From contig DAOUSL010000007.1 in NCBI GenBank assembly GCA_030627235.1, positions 1 to 49,722 of the forward strand: a stretch of DNA of 49,722 bases, read 5' to 3'. The notes under the pieces were generated by a model. It was not told the origin of the DNA. It saw nothing but the letters and a program-made list of their open reading frames with translations, and did not search any database. The DNA is from Thioploca sp. (GTDB lineage Bacteria; Pseudomonadota; Gammaproteobacteria; Beggiatoales; Beggiatoaceae). Made by a program: the position numbers and the translations under genes. This document shows positions 15,338 through 24,583 of the stretch, piece by piece (position 1 is the stretch's first letter; each line of letters starts with the position of its first letter).

Positions 15338-17356
15338 TTACTTTTTCCGTAATTCTTCAATAGTTTTTTCCTGTCCTTGTTCGTCAGTAAATTTCCAAAA
15401 TATCCAACCATTTTTCTTATTTTCTTTACCAGAAATATCTTTTGTAACTTCTATTGCAGCCCCATAAGGAGTGTATCTTTTACCTTGATATAATATTTCT
15501 TCTGTTTGCGGATAAAATTCTGCATATATTTTTTTCTTATAATAAGTAGCAAATACTTTCTTTTTTCTTGTTAATTTAATCTTTTTTGGTTTTTGATAAA
15601 ATTCTTTCTTAATATTGTTACTTACATTAATAACATTTTCTTTAATCAGATTAAATATTTTTTCTGCTCTTTCTTTAAGAAATTCTTGATATTCATCATC
15701 ATAGTATCCTTCAATAAGTTCAATAGTAATCAAATGACTTTCTAAAGATTTTTTCAGTTTTGAATTTCTTTCTTGAAGTTCACTTAAATATTTACTTGGG
15801 GTTTTTTTACCAATCTTGATATTGGTGATTTTAGGAATAAGTGTTCTATTAACTACGCTATCAGTTAATGATAAAATATCTCTATTATCCTTATATTGTG
15901 TTGTAATATATCCTCTTGGAAAAATATGATGATCGTCAAATTTACCTGTTTTAAATGAAAGACTACTAGTGTTGTTCCAATTGAGTAAACCTTTCGCTTG
16001 ATAATTGATTAAATTTAATACACCTTTATATACAGCACTTGCTTTTCTGGTATATAAATTTAATTCATCAGCATTATTTACTTGTGAACGTAATTTATAA
16101 AAATAATTACTATCTGTAATTTTTTCATTTTTTGCTATCTTTATTAACATTTGAGAATCTTGGATAATAACATCATGAGAAGATGCAGTGTATTTTTGTG
16201 CAAAAATAGTTGTCCAATACCAATATTTTATGAATTTATCTTGTGATTCAGATATTTGAGAAAATTCTCCACCTATTTCTTTCAAAAACATTATTAAGGG
16301 AATAAGCATATTTTCATAAGGCATCCATGATTGTGCTAAAACCATATGATTCTCATAAAGAAAATCTAAAGAATTTTTATACCAACTACATACTAATTCC
16401 CAATATTCATTAAAATGTTCTGGGGTTAAACTTTTCAAGATTCCTGACCGAGAAATATCTTGTTTTAACACAATAAAAGCAATTGAACGTACAATAATTT
16501 CTTTATTAAGTTTATAATGTTCTTTATTATGTTCGTCTTCAAAAGCATTAACATGATTTCTAAGATTAAATCCTTTATATAATTTAGCCGCTAAAATATC
16601 AATAAAATTTAGCTGCATTCCTTTGCTATTACTTCGTTCAAAAAATAAGGCAAATTTTTCCAAAGTTGTATCAAGTAAATAATACGATAAAAGTTTTTCT
16701 GATTTAAATAAATCATGTAGTTTATTTTTGATAGCTAAATAATTATTAAAAGCTATTTCATAATCCTTACCGTTAATATTTTTAGTATATTTTGCTTTAT
16801 CAAAGAAATTTTCTCTAATCTCTTTTTCACGGTAATTACTTTGCATCATCTCAAATACATCTGAAATTTTAATAGATAAGTTCTTACTTGATTGGTATCC
16901 TGAGAATTCAACTAATAGTTCTTCCAAAGTTAATTTACTTATATTTTCATCTTTGTCAATATTTCGTGCAATAAACCAAACTTCGTCAATACCGTGTAAT
17001 GCTCGATATAAAGAAGTTATTCTTTGTTGCCCATCAAGCAATAAACGAAAGCTATTACCAGCATTCAGTTTTTGATTAATTTCATTTTCTTCATATGATA
17101 TAGCAGTTAATTTTCTTCGGCTACCAGCACCATTTCTTGGTCTTTTATCTATTTCACGAGTTGTTATCGCAAATGACGGAACTCCGTAAATCATAGAACC
17201 AATAAAGATATTTTTGACAAGAGAATCAAATAAATCATAAGTTTTACTTACTTCCCATACAAAATTTCTTTGAAATTCTGGAAGCGTTATATTTTCTTTT
17301 TCAACATCATCTATCAATCTAATAATAGATACAGTATTACTTTCAACACTATTCAT
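15338..17356 (-). CDS. GmrSD-like DUF262/DUF1524 nuclease with C-terminal RAMA-like domain
   Basis: 672 aa. Residues about 8-300 are a DUF262 (ParB/Srx-like NTPase) domain with LPEFQRNFVWE (30-40) and the DGQQR motif at 108-112. The DUF1524 His-Me finger region follows, with DDHHIFPRGY (H476, H477) and downstream conserved Asn and Lys residues. Residues about 605-672 (YQGKRYTPYGAAIEVT then NGWIFW) resemble the RAMA module associated with modified-base recognition in restriction and methylase proteins. The GmrSD family comprises type IV restriction enzymes that cleave modified phage DNA; the RAMA-like tail would suit target recognition. It is very AT-rich, stands alone between repeats, and has no methylase partner, consistent with a horizontally acquired type IV system. 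Substrate unknown. Confidence 0.85.
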   Translation of the reverse strand: MNSVESNTVSIIRLIDDVEKENITLPEFQRNFVWEVSKTYDLFDSLVKNIFIGSMIYGVPSFAITTREIDKRPRNGAGSRRKLTAISYEENEINQKLNAGNSFRLLLDGQQRITSLYRALHGIDEVWFIARNIDKDENISKLTLEELLVEFSGYQSSKNLSIKISDVFEMMQSNYREKEIRENFFDKAKYTKNINGKDYEIAFNNYLAIKNKLHDLFKSEKLLSYYLLDTTLEKFALFFERSNSKGMQLNFIDILAAKLYKGFNLRNHVNAFEDEHNKEHYKLNKEIIVRSIAFIVLKQDISRSGILKSLTPEHFNEYWELVCSWYKNSLDFLYENHMVLAQSWMPYENMLIPLIMFLKEIGGEFSQISESQDKFIKYWYWTTIFAQKYTASSHDVIIQDSQMLIKIAKNEKITDSNYFYKLRSQVNNADELNLYTRKASAVYKGVLNLINYQAKGLLNWNNTSSLSFKTGKFDDHHIFPRGYITTQYKDNRDILSLTDSVVNRTLIPKITNIKIGKKTPSKYLSELQERNSKLKKSLESHLITIELIEGYYDDEYQEFLKERAEKIFNLIKENVINVSNNIKKEFYQKPKKIKLTRKKKVFATYYKKKIYAEFYPQTEEILYQGKRYTPYGAAIEVTKDISGKENKKNGWIFWKFTDEQGQEKTIEELRKK

Positions 17357-17440
17357 TTATATTCTCTATTTACTATCAAAATACTCCACTCCGACCCGAC
17401 TAATAATTTTTATTAGCATTAAAACAGCATATTAACCAAC

Positions 17441-20400
17441 CTAATCCTTCCCTTCCTTCAACCCAAAAAAGTTCTCAATCTTATTTAAAAATCTCTTATA
17501 AACCGCATCTCTTTCAGTCTCAACATTATGCTGTACGTGCATCTGAGAACGAGTCAACATCTGTCTTTGGGTCAAAACCCTACTAACCATCTTCGACACT
17601 TCCGGTTGCTCTTCTATCAAAGGCCGAATATCAGCTTTCGTCAACTTAAATACATCAGTATCAACCAACGCAATCACAGTTGCCGTCCTACTTTCACCTG
17701 TCAACAACGCCATCTCTCCAAAGAAATCACCAGCTCCTAATCTAGCTACCTCTTTAGTCCTACCATCATCAGTCTCAACCTGAACTCCAACCACACCTTC
17801 CACCACAATAAACAAAGAATCACCCTGATCACCTTGCTTAACAATAACATCACCCTGACTAAAATGATAACGCTGAATTCTCTCACTAAGAAAAGTCTTA
17901 GCTTCCATAGAGAAATGTTTAAATATATCAATTTCCTGCAATAGAGTAATCGGTCTGGTAGCTTCCTTACCACCTCTCTCCTTAACTCCCTTAAACATAT
18001 AAATTTCTTGCCGTTGTACTGCTGGAGTGATGCCAGCCCGATTCAGATGGAACCAAACACGAGTCCAAACATCCTCTAAAATATAATTCTTATCTGCATA
18101 ATCATCAGCACAAAATGCAATCCAATAACTAGCCGCCCACTCATTAATTCCGGTAAATAAAACCACTGGTGCTGGTTCTCTCAATACTTTATCAGCCGAT
18201 AGTAACGCATCTAATAATATTTTTCTCACTCTATTTGGCGGATGCATCGGATGCACATACACCGTTGGCCATAACCAATACACATCATCCGGAAAGCAAA
18301 AATTCAAAATTGGTGATTCCGAAGCCATACTATTAGGAATACTTAAAATACACTCAGCCCTAGTTTTAATCCTAGTAGTCCGCCAAGTTATATCGATAAT
18401 TTCCCCTTCATCAAACTCACCAATTTGAACCCAATCTCCAATCCGAAAAGGTCGTTCTATATTGATCGCAATCCCAGAGAAAATGTTAGAAATATTAATC
18501 TGAATTGCCAAACCAATAATCATTGCAATAACACCAGAAGTAGCTAAAATACTGGTTAATTGTTGATCGTAAACGAAGGCTACAATTCCTACTAATGAGA
18601 AAAAATAAACCAAAAATGCTAAAAATATTCGTACTACATTGGGAATTAAGCGACCTGATTTTGCTTCTAATGGAGACCAAATAAAACTTTCAGAAGCTAA
18701 ATTAATCATGAAAGCTGGAGTTAACCACCACAAAATATCAAATATTCGGATAATAACTTCCATCTTATAAGTTTCAATATTACCAAAATTTACTAGAACA
18801 ATTTCCCCAGATAATAATAGTAAAAATGCTAAACTAGTTTGGAAAAACCAAATTAACTTTGACAAACTACGAAATTTCTTCGAAGCAACATTAAGTAATA
18901 TAATAAAAATAACACTTAATACAATGATGTTTTGAGCATAGCTATAAGACAATTTACCCCGTAAAGTAAATTCATTCTTTTTAACCAAAATAGTAGCACT
19001 AAACCTAGAATAATCAATAGTTCCACCTTGCACATTAAGATATTCTGGATCACCTAAGGAAAACTTTTTAGCTACATCTTGAAAGAACCTAACCTGTTCT
19101 GGACTCCAACCACTAACAGGGCTAAGAACTTGATCATCTTGTATTTTTTTCAATACAGTCTTAGCTTTACCCATACCTAATACATCAGTAACATAAATTA
19201 AATTATTTCTAGTTAAATATTTATGGTGAAAACTAATCCCAATAATATGTTGTTTATACGCAAAATTGCTCGCCAAAAAATCAGCTTTAAATTTACCTTT
19301 AATTTTATATACACTATAAGTAATTTGGTCTTTGGTTTTAGGCCCTTCAATCGGATTTTCTAATTGATCTTCCAACTCTTTTGGGTTTACTGCATTTAAG
19401 AATTCAATCTGCTGAGGTTTAAAATTACCTTGAGAACGAAACCATAAATTAAAATCTAACATTACAGTTAAATTATTAAAATCTGGATCACTAATTTCAT
19501 TAATTTTAATACCTGTATAAACAACATTGGTTTTATACATTGGTTTATCACCAATCATCAATATCTGTTCATTGTTTTCAGCTGCTTTTAAATCAGAAAT
19601 TTCATTTAAATTACGAATTACCCGGAATTGAGTTAGAGCAGAAACAATATTTTTATTTTTGTATACTCCAATAGCTACTGGCTTTTGGGCATCACGATTA
19701 TCATCAAAATAGTTAAAACCGGTTGCTCCTTCTATAGCCTGATTAATATCATTAAAACTTGCTAAAGCATCCCGTAATTTAGCTCGATCCTCTTTAATAT
19801 TTTCTATATCACCATCTATATTGGCTTTTTTAATTGCTTCTACTAATACCATGACAGTATCATAAGCATAAGCTGCTGACCAATCTATCTCCTCAGTAGT
19901 TGGATATTTTTCCTTATATTGTTCTTGAAATTTTTGGGCTTTTTCATTAGCCGTATCAAATATTAAAGGAGTAGCAACATAAATATCATTAGTATAATAA
20001 CCAGGATTAATTTTTTCCTGAGGATATTTATCAAACCCTTCTTGAAAGGTTCGTTCAGAAAAACTAGAACCACCTAAAATAGCATTTGGTATATTCTTAT
20101 CTTTGATTAATTTAACTATTTTTACTGCATCAGTGGCTTGAACAGCTAATAAAATAGCTCCTGCTTGGTCTTTATTTTGTTCAAGTTTTTTAACAATATT
20201 TTCAAATTCTTGAACTTTATTTTTATCATCCTTCTTAAATTTATACTTGGTAATCTTCATCCCTAATTCTACGCTAGCATTTTCAAACATTTCTGCTAAG
20301 TAAGAACCATAGCCACTACTATCGTCAATAATTGTAACCTGGTTAAATTTAAATACTTGCTTAACGTAATGAGCTAGAAATTGTCCAGAAGCACTACCTT

Positions 20401-20842
20401 TATAAATATTCCTAAAATACCATTCATTATCTTTAGTTACTTTTACACTTACTGAACCAGGAGTTATAGCTGGGATTCCATATTTTTTATATATTTTTCC
20501 ACCAGTTATAGAACAACTACTATACCAATGCCCGATAACTGCAATAGCTTGATTTTCTTCAACTATTCTGGTAGCTTCACTATAAGCAGCTCCTTTTCCT
20601 TCACATTCATTTTTATCATCAAATTCTAGTAGTTTTAATTTTTTATTATCTGGTAATATTTTATTTTCATTAACTTGATCTATATATAATTTAATTGCAT
20701 TAGTCATTGTTTTCCCAGCACCTTCCATAGGACCGGCAAAAGCAATATATATAGTCTCTCCATCTTCTTTTATAATATCTTGGGAAAACCAAATAACAAC
20801 AAATAGGATGATAGTGGCCATCAAGAAAATATTAATTTTCAT
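17441..20842 (-). CDS. Periplasmic-binding domain - beta domain - MscS channel - cNMP-binding domain fusion
   Basis: 1133 aa. Order: signal anchor (about 5-21); LIVBP-type periplasmic-binding domain (about 28-410; VIGHWYSSCSITGGKIYKKY and GIPAITPGS); a beta-rich region (about 436-632) whose landmarks parallel the extracellular domain of pentameric ligand-gated channels (TGI start, FNLWFR, IEFLNAV, a Q at the FPFDxQ position, SGW, and a strand running into the first helix); five hydrophobic segments (about 635-790); the MscS pore helix and beta domain (ATSGVIAMIIGLAIQ, ERPFRIGDWVQIG near 795-807); and a cyclic-nucleotide-binding domain (about 985-1110) with GEMALLTGESRTATV, E1043 and R1052 in place. 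It should be an inner-membrane channel with periplasmic ligand input and cytoplasmic cNMP input. It has a paralogue upstream. Transport of ions versus solutes is unknown. Confidence 0.88.
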   Translation of the reverse strand: MKINIFLMATIILFVVIWFSQDIIKEDGETIYIAFAGPMEGAGKTMTNAIKLYIDQVNENKILPDNKKLKLLEFDDKNECEGKGAAYSEATRIVEENQAIAVIGHWYSSCSITGGKIYKKYGIPAITPGSVSVKVTKDNEWYFRNIYKGSASGQFLAHYVKQVFKFNQVTIIDDSSGYGSYLAEMFENASVELGMKITKYKFKKDDKNKVQEFENIVKKLEQNKDQAGAILLAVQATDAVKIVKLIKDKNIPNAILGGSSFSERTFQEGFDKYPQEKINPGYYTNDIYVATPLIFDTANEKAQKFQEQYKEKYPTTEEIDWSAAYAYDTVMVLVEAIKKANIDGDIENIKEDRAKLRDALASFNDINQAIEGATGFNYFDDNRDAQKPVAIGVYKNKNIVSALTQFRVIRNLNEISDLKAAENNEQILMIGDKPMYKTNVVYTGIKINEISDPDFNNLTVMLDFNLWFRSQGNFKPQQIEFLNAVNPKELEDQLENPIEGPKTKDQITYSVYKIKGKFKADFLASNFAYKQHIIGISFHHKYLTRNNLIYVTDVLGMGKAKTVLKKIQDDQVLSPVSGWSPEQVRFFQDVAKKFSLGDPEYLNVQGGTIDYSRFSATILVKKNEFTLRGKLSYSYAQNIIVLSVIFIILLNVASKKFRSLSKLIWFFQTSLAFLLLLSGEIVLVNFGNIETYKMEVIIRIFDILWWLTPAFMINLASESFIWSPLEAKSGRLIPNVVRIFLAFLVYFFSLVGIVAFVYDQQLTSILATSGVIAMIIGLAIQINISNIFSGIAINIERPFRIGDWVQIGEFDEGEIIDITWRTTRIKTRAECILSIPNSMASESPILNFCFPDDVYWLWPTVYVHPMHPPNRVRKILLDALLSADKVLREPAPVVLFTGINEWAASYWIAFCADDYADKNYILEDVWTRVWFHLNRAGITPAVQRQEIYMFKGVKERGGKEATRPITLLQEIDIFKHFSMEAKTFLSERIQRYHFSQGDVIVKQGDQGDSLFIVVEGVVGVQVETDDGRTKEVARLGAGDFFGEMALLTGESRTATVIALVDTDVFKLTKADIRPLIEEQPEVSKMVSRVLTQRQMLTRSQMHVQHNVETERDAVYKRFLNKIENFFGLKEGKD

Positions 20843-21007
20843 GTTTTTATTTACTCTAAAAAGAATTCTTTATGTTGATAGATTAATATAAATTTTTTGT
20901 TAATAGTCATGATATATCTATAATTATATCAAATTATTATTATATGTAATATTTATCTTACAAGTATTGTTTATAAATAAGGACATAATATCAATACTTA
21001 ATGATAA

Positions 21008-21193
21008 TAGACATAATTCCTAAATAAGGATATATGTAGGATGCAATGAACGAAGGAAATTGCATCAAGATATAATTCGTAAACTCATTACATCCTACAA
21101 AAAGTTCGTAATTAACTGTATAGCTTTAGTCAATTTCACGTCGGTAATACAATCATACTTAGCTATGATTACTTATTTAGGAAACTCTGTCTA
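21008..21193. mobile_element. MITE-like element copy 2, full length (186 bp), abutting a stop codon
   Basis: Terminal repeats TAGACATAATTCCTAAATAA (21008-21027) and TTATTTAGG...GTCTA (21173-21193) start and end with TA. The 65-bp core at 21035-21099 has two hairpins and is about 62/65 identical to the core at 24452-24516. Its right edge is directly adjacent to the TAA of the 979-aa channel gene (21194-21196). TA-flanked inverted repeats suggest mobilisation by an IS630/Tc1-type transposase, none of which is in the window. The remaining gap to the 1133-aa gene (20843-21007) shows nothing. Confidence 0.72.
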
Positions 21194-24133
21194 TTAACGT
21201 CTTGGTCTATGATCTTTCTGATCTGGTAATAATACATCGACCTCAGTTACAGTCGGAATCTTTTTATCACCTTTAAAAACATGTACTTCTTGTCGCATTA
21301 CTGCTGGTTCAATATTAGCATTATCAAGATAAACCCAAACTTTATTCCATACATCTTCTAAAATAAAATTCTTATCACCGTAATTATCTGCACAAAAAGC
21401 AATCCAATAAGATGCTGACCATTCGTTAATACCAACAAATAACACCATTGGTTCCGGTTTTTTTAAAACTTTGTCTGAGGTCAATAAAGCATCTAATAAT
21501 AGTTGTTTTATTTTTTCTGGATGGTGACGTGGATGAACATATACTGTTGGCCAAAGCCAATATGTTTCATCAGGGTAATGGAAATTAAGAATTACTGATT
21601 CTGAAGCTATACTATTAGGAATGCTTAATGTGCAGCCAGACCTATTTCTGATTCTAGTAGCTCGCCAGTTAATGTCTACTACTTCACCTTCTTCAAGCCC
21701 TGCTATTTGTACCCAATCACCGATTCTAAATGGCCGTTCCATATTAATCACAATCCCAGAAAATACGTTAGAAATATTAACTTGAATTGCTAAACCTATA
21801 ATCATAGCTAACATACCTGAAGTAGCTAATAAAGAAGTGAATTCTTTTTCATAAACAAATACAATAATACAGGTAATAGCCATTATATAGACTGCCATTG
21901 CAAAAAAATTGCGGATGATATTAGGAATAGGCCCAGTTTTTTCTTCTAATGGAGTCCAGATAAAACGTTCTGCTGCTACATTGATTAAAGCTGCTGGTAT
22001 CATCCACCATAATATGCCAAAAATTCTAACAATAAGTTCCATTTGATGGATATTACTGCTTTCTGATAACCAATCTGAAAATATGATAACTTCAGCTGAT
22101 AGTAAAAACATAAAAGCTAACAGCACTTGAAAAAACCAAACTACTTGGGAAAATCTTTGTTTCTTGTTAGTAACAATTGCTAATAATAAAAATAATAAAC
22201 CGCTAATTATGGCTAAATGATATGAGAATTTATAAGGCACCATGCCTCGTAAAGTGAACTGTCCCATTTTTATTTGAATTACTGAGTTAAACCTAGAATA
22301 TTCAATTAATCCATCTGAGGAATTAAGATGGTCTGGATCGCCACCAGAATATTCTCTAGTAATTTGGGAAAAAAACCAGGTTCTAGTCATCAACCAACCA
22401 GAAATTGGATTTATTATCTTATTTTTTGTTAACCGCTGAATTAATTCTTTTTCACTGGTTAGCCCCATTCCTAATATGTCTGTAACATATACTAAGTTAT
22501 TACGAGTTAAAGAATGATGCCGAAAACTTATCCCTAAAATATGTTGTCTAAATAAATAATAATCTGAAATAAAATCAGTTTTAAATTTTGCTTTGATTCT
22601 ATACACTTTATAGGTAATATTAGTTTTAGTTTTAGTTTTAGTTTCAATTGGTTTTTTAAGTTGTTCAGCAATCTTATCTGGTTCAATTGTATTAGAAAAT
22701 TCTATATCTGCTGGATTAAAATCACCTTGAAATCTAAACCATAATTTAAACTCTAAAGTGGCTAATAAATTTTTTACATCGATATCAGTTATATTGAAAA
22801 ACTCAACTCCAGTATAAACAACATTGGTTTTATACATATATTTATTATCAATACTAATGATACGATCTTCTTTACGTGCTTGATTTAAATCAGATATTTC
22901 ATTAAGACTGCGTATTGGCTTTAATTGTGTTAATGCAGAAACTGATCTTTTATTTTTATATACCCCCAATGATACTGGTTTTTGAGCATCTCTTGTGTCA
23001 TCAAAATAATTTAAACCGGTAACACCCTTGATTCCAGCATAAACATTATTAAAACTTGCTAAAATATCTCGAACTTTTTGTCGTTTTTCTGTAATAGTTT
23101 GTTCAACAATTCCAATTTTAGCTTTTTTAATAGCTTCTACCACTAGCATAGCGCTATCATAAGCATAAGCAGCTGACCAATCAGCATCTTCTTGGTATTT
23201 TGTCTGATAATCTTCTTTAAATTTTTGGGCTTTTTCGTTAGCAGTATCAAAGATTAGTGGAGTTGCGACGTAAATATCATTTATATAAAAACCAGGATAT
23301 TCTTTTTCGATTGGAAAATGTTCAAAACCATCTAGGAAGGTTTGTTCAGATAATGAAGATGCCCCTATAATGGTATTACGAATCCCGGCATCTTTAATTA
23401 ATTTAACTAATTCAACTCCTTCAGTTGCTTGCACTGCTAATAAAATTATTCCAGCATCTTTATCCTTTAATTCATTAATAATTTTGATAAATTTATTAGA
23501 TAAGTCTTTATCGTTATTGTCATATTGCCAATCATTTTTTACCACTATATCTAACTTTTTAGATTCTTGTTTAAAAATCTCTGCTAAATAAGAACCATAG
23601 GCAGCTTTTTCACGAATAATTGTAACATTGTTTTGTTTAAATACATTTTTAACATAATTAGCTAAAAATTTACCAGAAGCAGTTGCGTTGTAAATATTTC
23701 TAAAATACCATTCGTTATCTTGAGTTACCGCTAAATTAGTTGATCCTGGAGTAATAGCAGGAATTTTATATTCTTTATATACTTTCCCTGCACTTATTGA
23801 AGCTGAACTATACCAATGTCCAATAACAGCTATTGCTTTATTTTGTTCTATTATTTTAATAGCCTGCTGTTTAGCTACTTCAGCATTATTTTTATCATCA
23901 AAGGTATCTAATACAATTTTTTTGCCATTTATGCCACCTTTCTTATTAATTTCATCAAAATATAGTTGAATAGCTTGGCTCATCAACTTACCGGCAGTAG
24001 CACCATCACCAGATAAAGGGCCTGCAAAAGCAACATGTATAGATTTTCCGTATGTTTTTTGCACATATGAATATGTCAACCAAATTGCGGCAAGTAAAAT
24101 AATTATCCCTACCAGAAAAGCTTTTACTTTCAT
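21194..24133 (-). CDS. Periplasmic-binding domain - beta domain - MscS channel fusion (no cNMP domain)
   Basis: 979 aa, paralogue of the downstream 1133-aa protein along its whole length up to the end of MscS. Signal anchor (about 7-24), LIVBP-type domain (about 30-410, VIGHWYSSASISAGKVYKEY), pLGIC-extracellular-like beta region (about 434-640: TGVEFF, FKLWFRFQGDF, IEFSNTI, FRQHILGISF, SGW), five membrane segments, then MscS (ATSGMLAMIIGLAIQ, ERPFRIGDWVQIAG near 798-811). It ends 20-odd residues after the point where the paralogue enters its cyclic-nucleotide domain, with a MITE immediately behind the stop. It may therefore be a naturally shorter form or one trimmed by that insertion. The pair could form mixed oligomers; this is inference. 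Confidence 0.87.
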   Translation of the reverse strand: MKVKAFLVGIIILLAAIWLTYSYVQKTYGKSIHVAFAGPLSGDGATAGKLMSQAIQLYFDEINKKGGINGKKIVLDTFDDKNNAEVAKQQAIKIIEQNKAIAVIGHWYSSASISAGKVYKEYKIPAITPGSTNLAVTQDNEWYFRNIYNATASGKFLANYVKNVFKQNNVTIIREKAAYGSYLAEIFKQESKKLDIVVKNDWQYDNNDKDLSNKFIKIINELKDKDAGIILLAVQATEGVELVKLIKDAGIRNTIIGASSLSEQTFLDGFEHFPIEKEYPGFYINDIYVATPLIFDTANEKAQKFKEDYQTKYQEDADWSAAYAYDSAMLVVEAIKKAKIGIVEQTITEKRQKVRDILASFNNVYAGIKGVTGLNYFDDTRDAQKPVSLGVYKNKRSVSALTQLKPIRSLNEISDLNQARKEDRIISIDNKYMYKTNVVYTGVEFFNITDIDVKNLLATLEFKLWFRFQGDFNPADIEFSNTIEPDKIAEQLKKPIETKTKTKTNITYKVYRIKAKFKTDFISDYYLFRQHILGISFRHHSLTRNNLVYVTDILGMGLTSEKELIQRLTKNKIINPISGWLMTRTWFFSQITREYSGGDPDHLNSSDGLIEYSRFNSVIQIKMGQFTLRGMVPYKFSYHLAIISGLLFLLLAIVTNKKQRFSQVVWFFQVLLAFMFLLSAEVIIFSDWLSESSNIHQMELIVRIFGILWWMIPAALINVAAERFIWTPLEEKTGPIPNIIRNFFAMAVYIMAITCIIVFVYEKEFTSLLATSGMLAMIIGLAIQVNISNVFSGIVINMERPFRIGDWVQIAGLEEGEVVDINWRATRIRNRSGCTLSIPNSIASESVILNFHYPDETYWLWPTVYVHPRHHPEKIKQLLLDALLTSDKVLKKPEPMVLFVGINEWSASYWIAFCADNYGDKNFILEDVWNKVWVYLDNANIEPAVMRQEVHVFKGDKKIPTVTEVDVLLPDQKDHRPRR

Positions 24134-24420
24134 AGATGTTGCTCAAACCAACATTTTAAATAAATTATAAATTTTTGATAGTTATGCAGCTTGTATCAAT
24201 GCTAGTATATAGTCAGATATAAATTATAAATCATATTATTCTACCTGACTATAAAGTTAAAAACCATTTTTATTTATAGTTATTCTGAAATCTAACTTTG
24301 AATTAATTTAATATTTATAACTTGTTAGTATGTTTTAATATTATTAATTGAACTCGTTTATAAGCTCATCACATCATACTATATAAAAAATAATTAAATA
24401 TTTTAAAGAAGTATCAATAT
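24134..24420. other. Intergenic DNA upstream of the 979-aa channel gene
   Basis: Very AT-rich, with no ORF. The only structure seen is a 9-bp inverted repeat, TATAGTCAG (24208-24216) / CTGACTATA (24245-24253), with a 28-nt loop. It could be an operator-like site for the channel gene, whose promoter must lie here, but nothing in the sequence proves that. Confidence 0.3.
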
Positions 24421-24555
24421 TAGACATCTATCCTAAATAAGGTTAAATAAATGTAGGATGCAATGAACGAAGTGAATTGCATCAAGATGTAATTCGTAAA
24501 CTCATTACATCCTACATAAAGTACATAATTATTCGTTATTTAGGAAAGATATCTA
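24421..24555. mobile_element. MITE-like element copy 3, full length (135 bp)
   Basis: Terminal repeats TAGACATCTATCCTAAATAA (24421-24440) and TTATTTAGGAAAGATATCTA (24536-24555) match at 18 of 20 positions and carry TA at both ends. The core (24452-24516) forms GATGCAAT/ATTGCATC and GATGTAAT/ATTACATC hairpins inside an outer TGTAGG/CCTACA stem. It has the same orientation as the copy at 21008-21193, so the two bracket the 979-aa channel gene in direct orientation. Confidence 0.75.
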
Positions 24556-24583
24556 TATATATGTAAGCTTCTAATTTTGCCAA

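Noticed and set aside
18495-18680. Overlapping minus-strand frames at 17746-17973 and 18495-18680
   Set aside because: Out-of-frame reads within the 1133-aa channel gene, whose own frame carries the conserved MscS and cNMP motifs.
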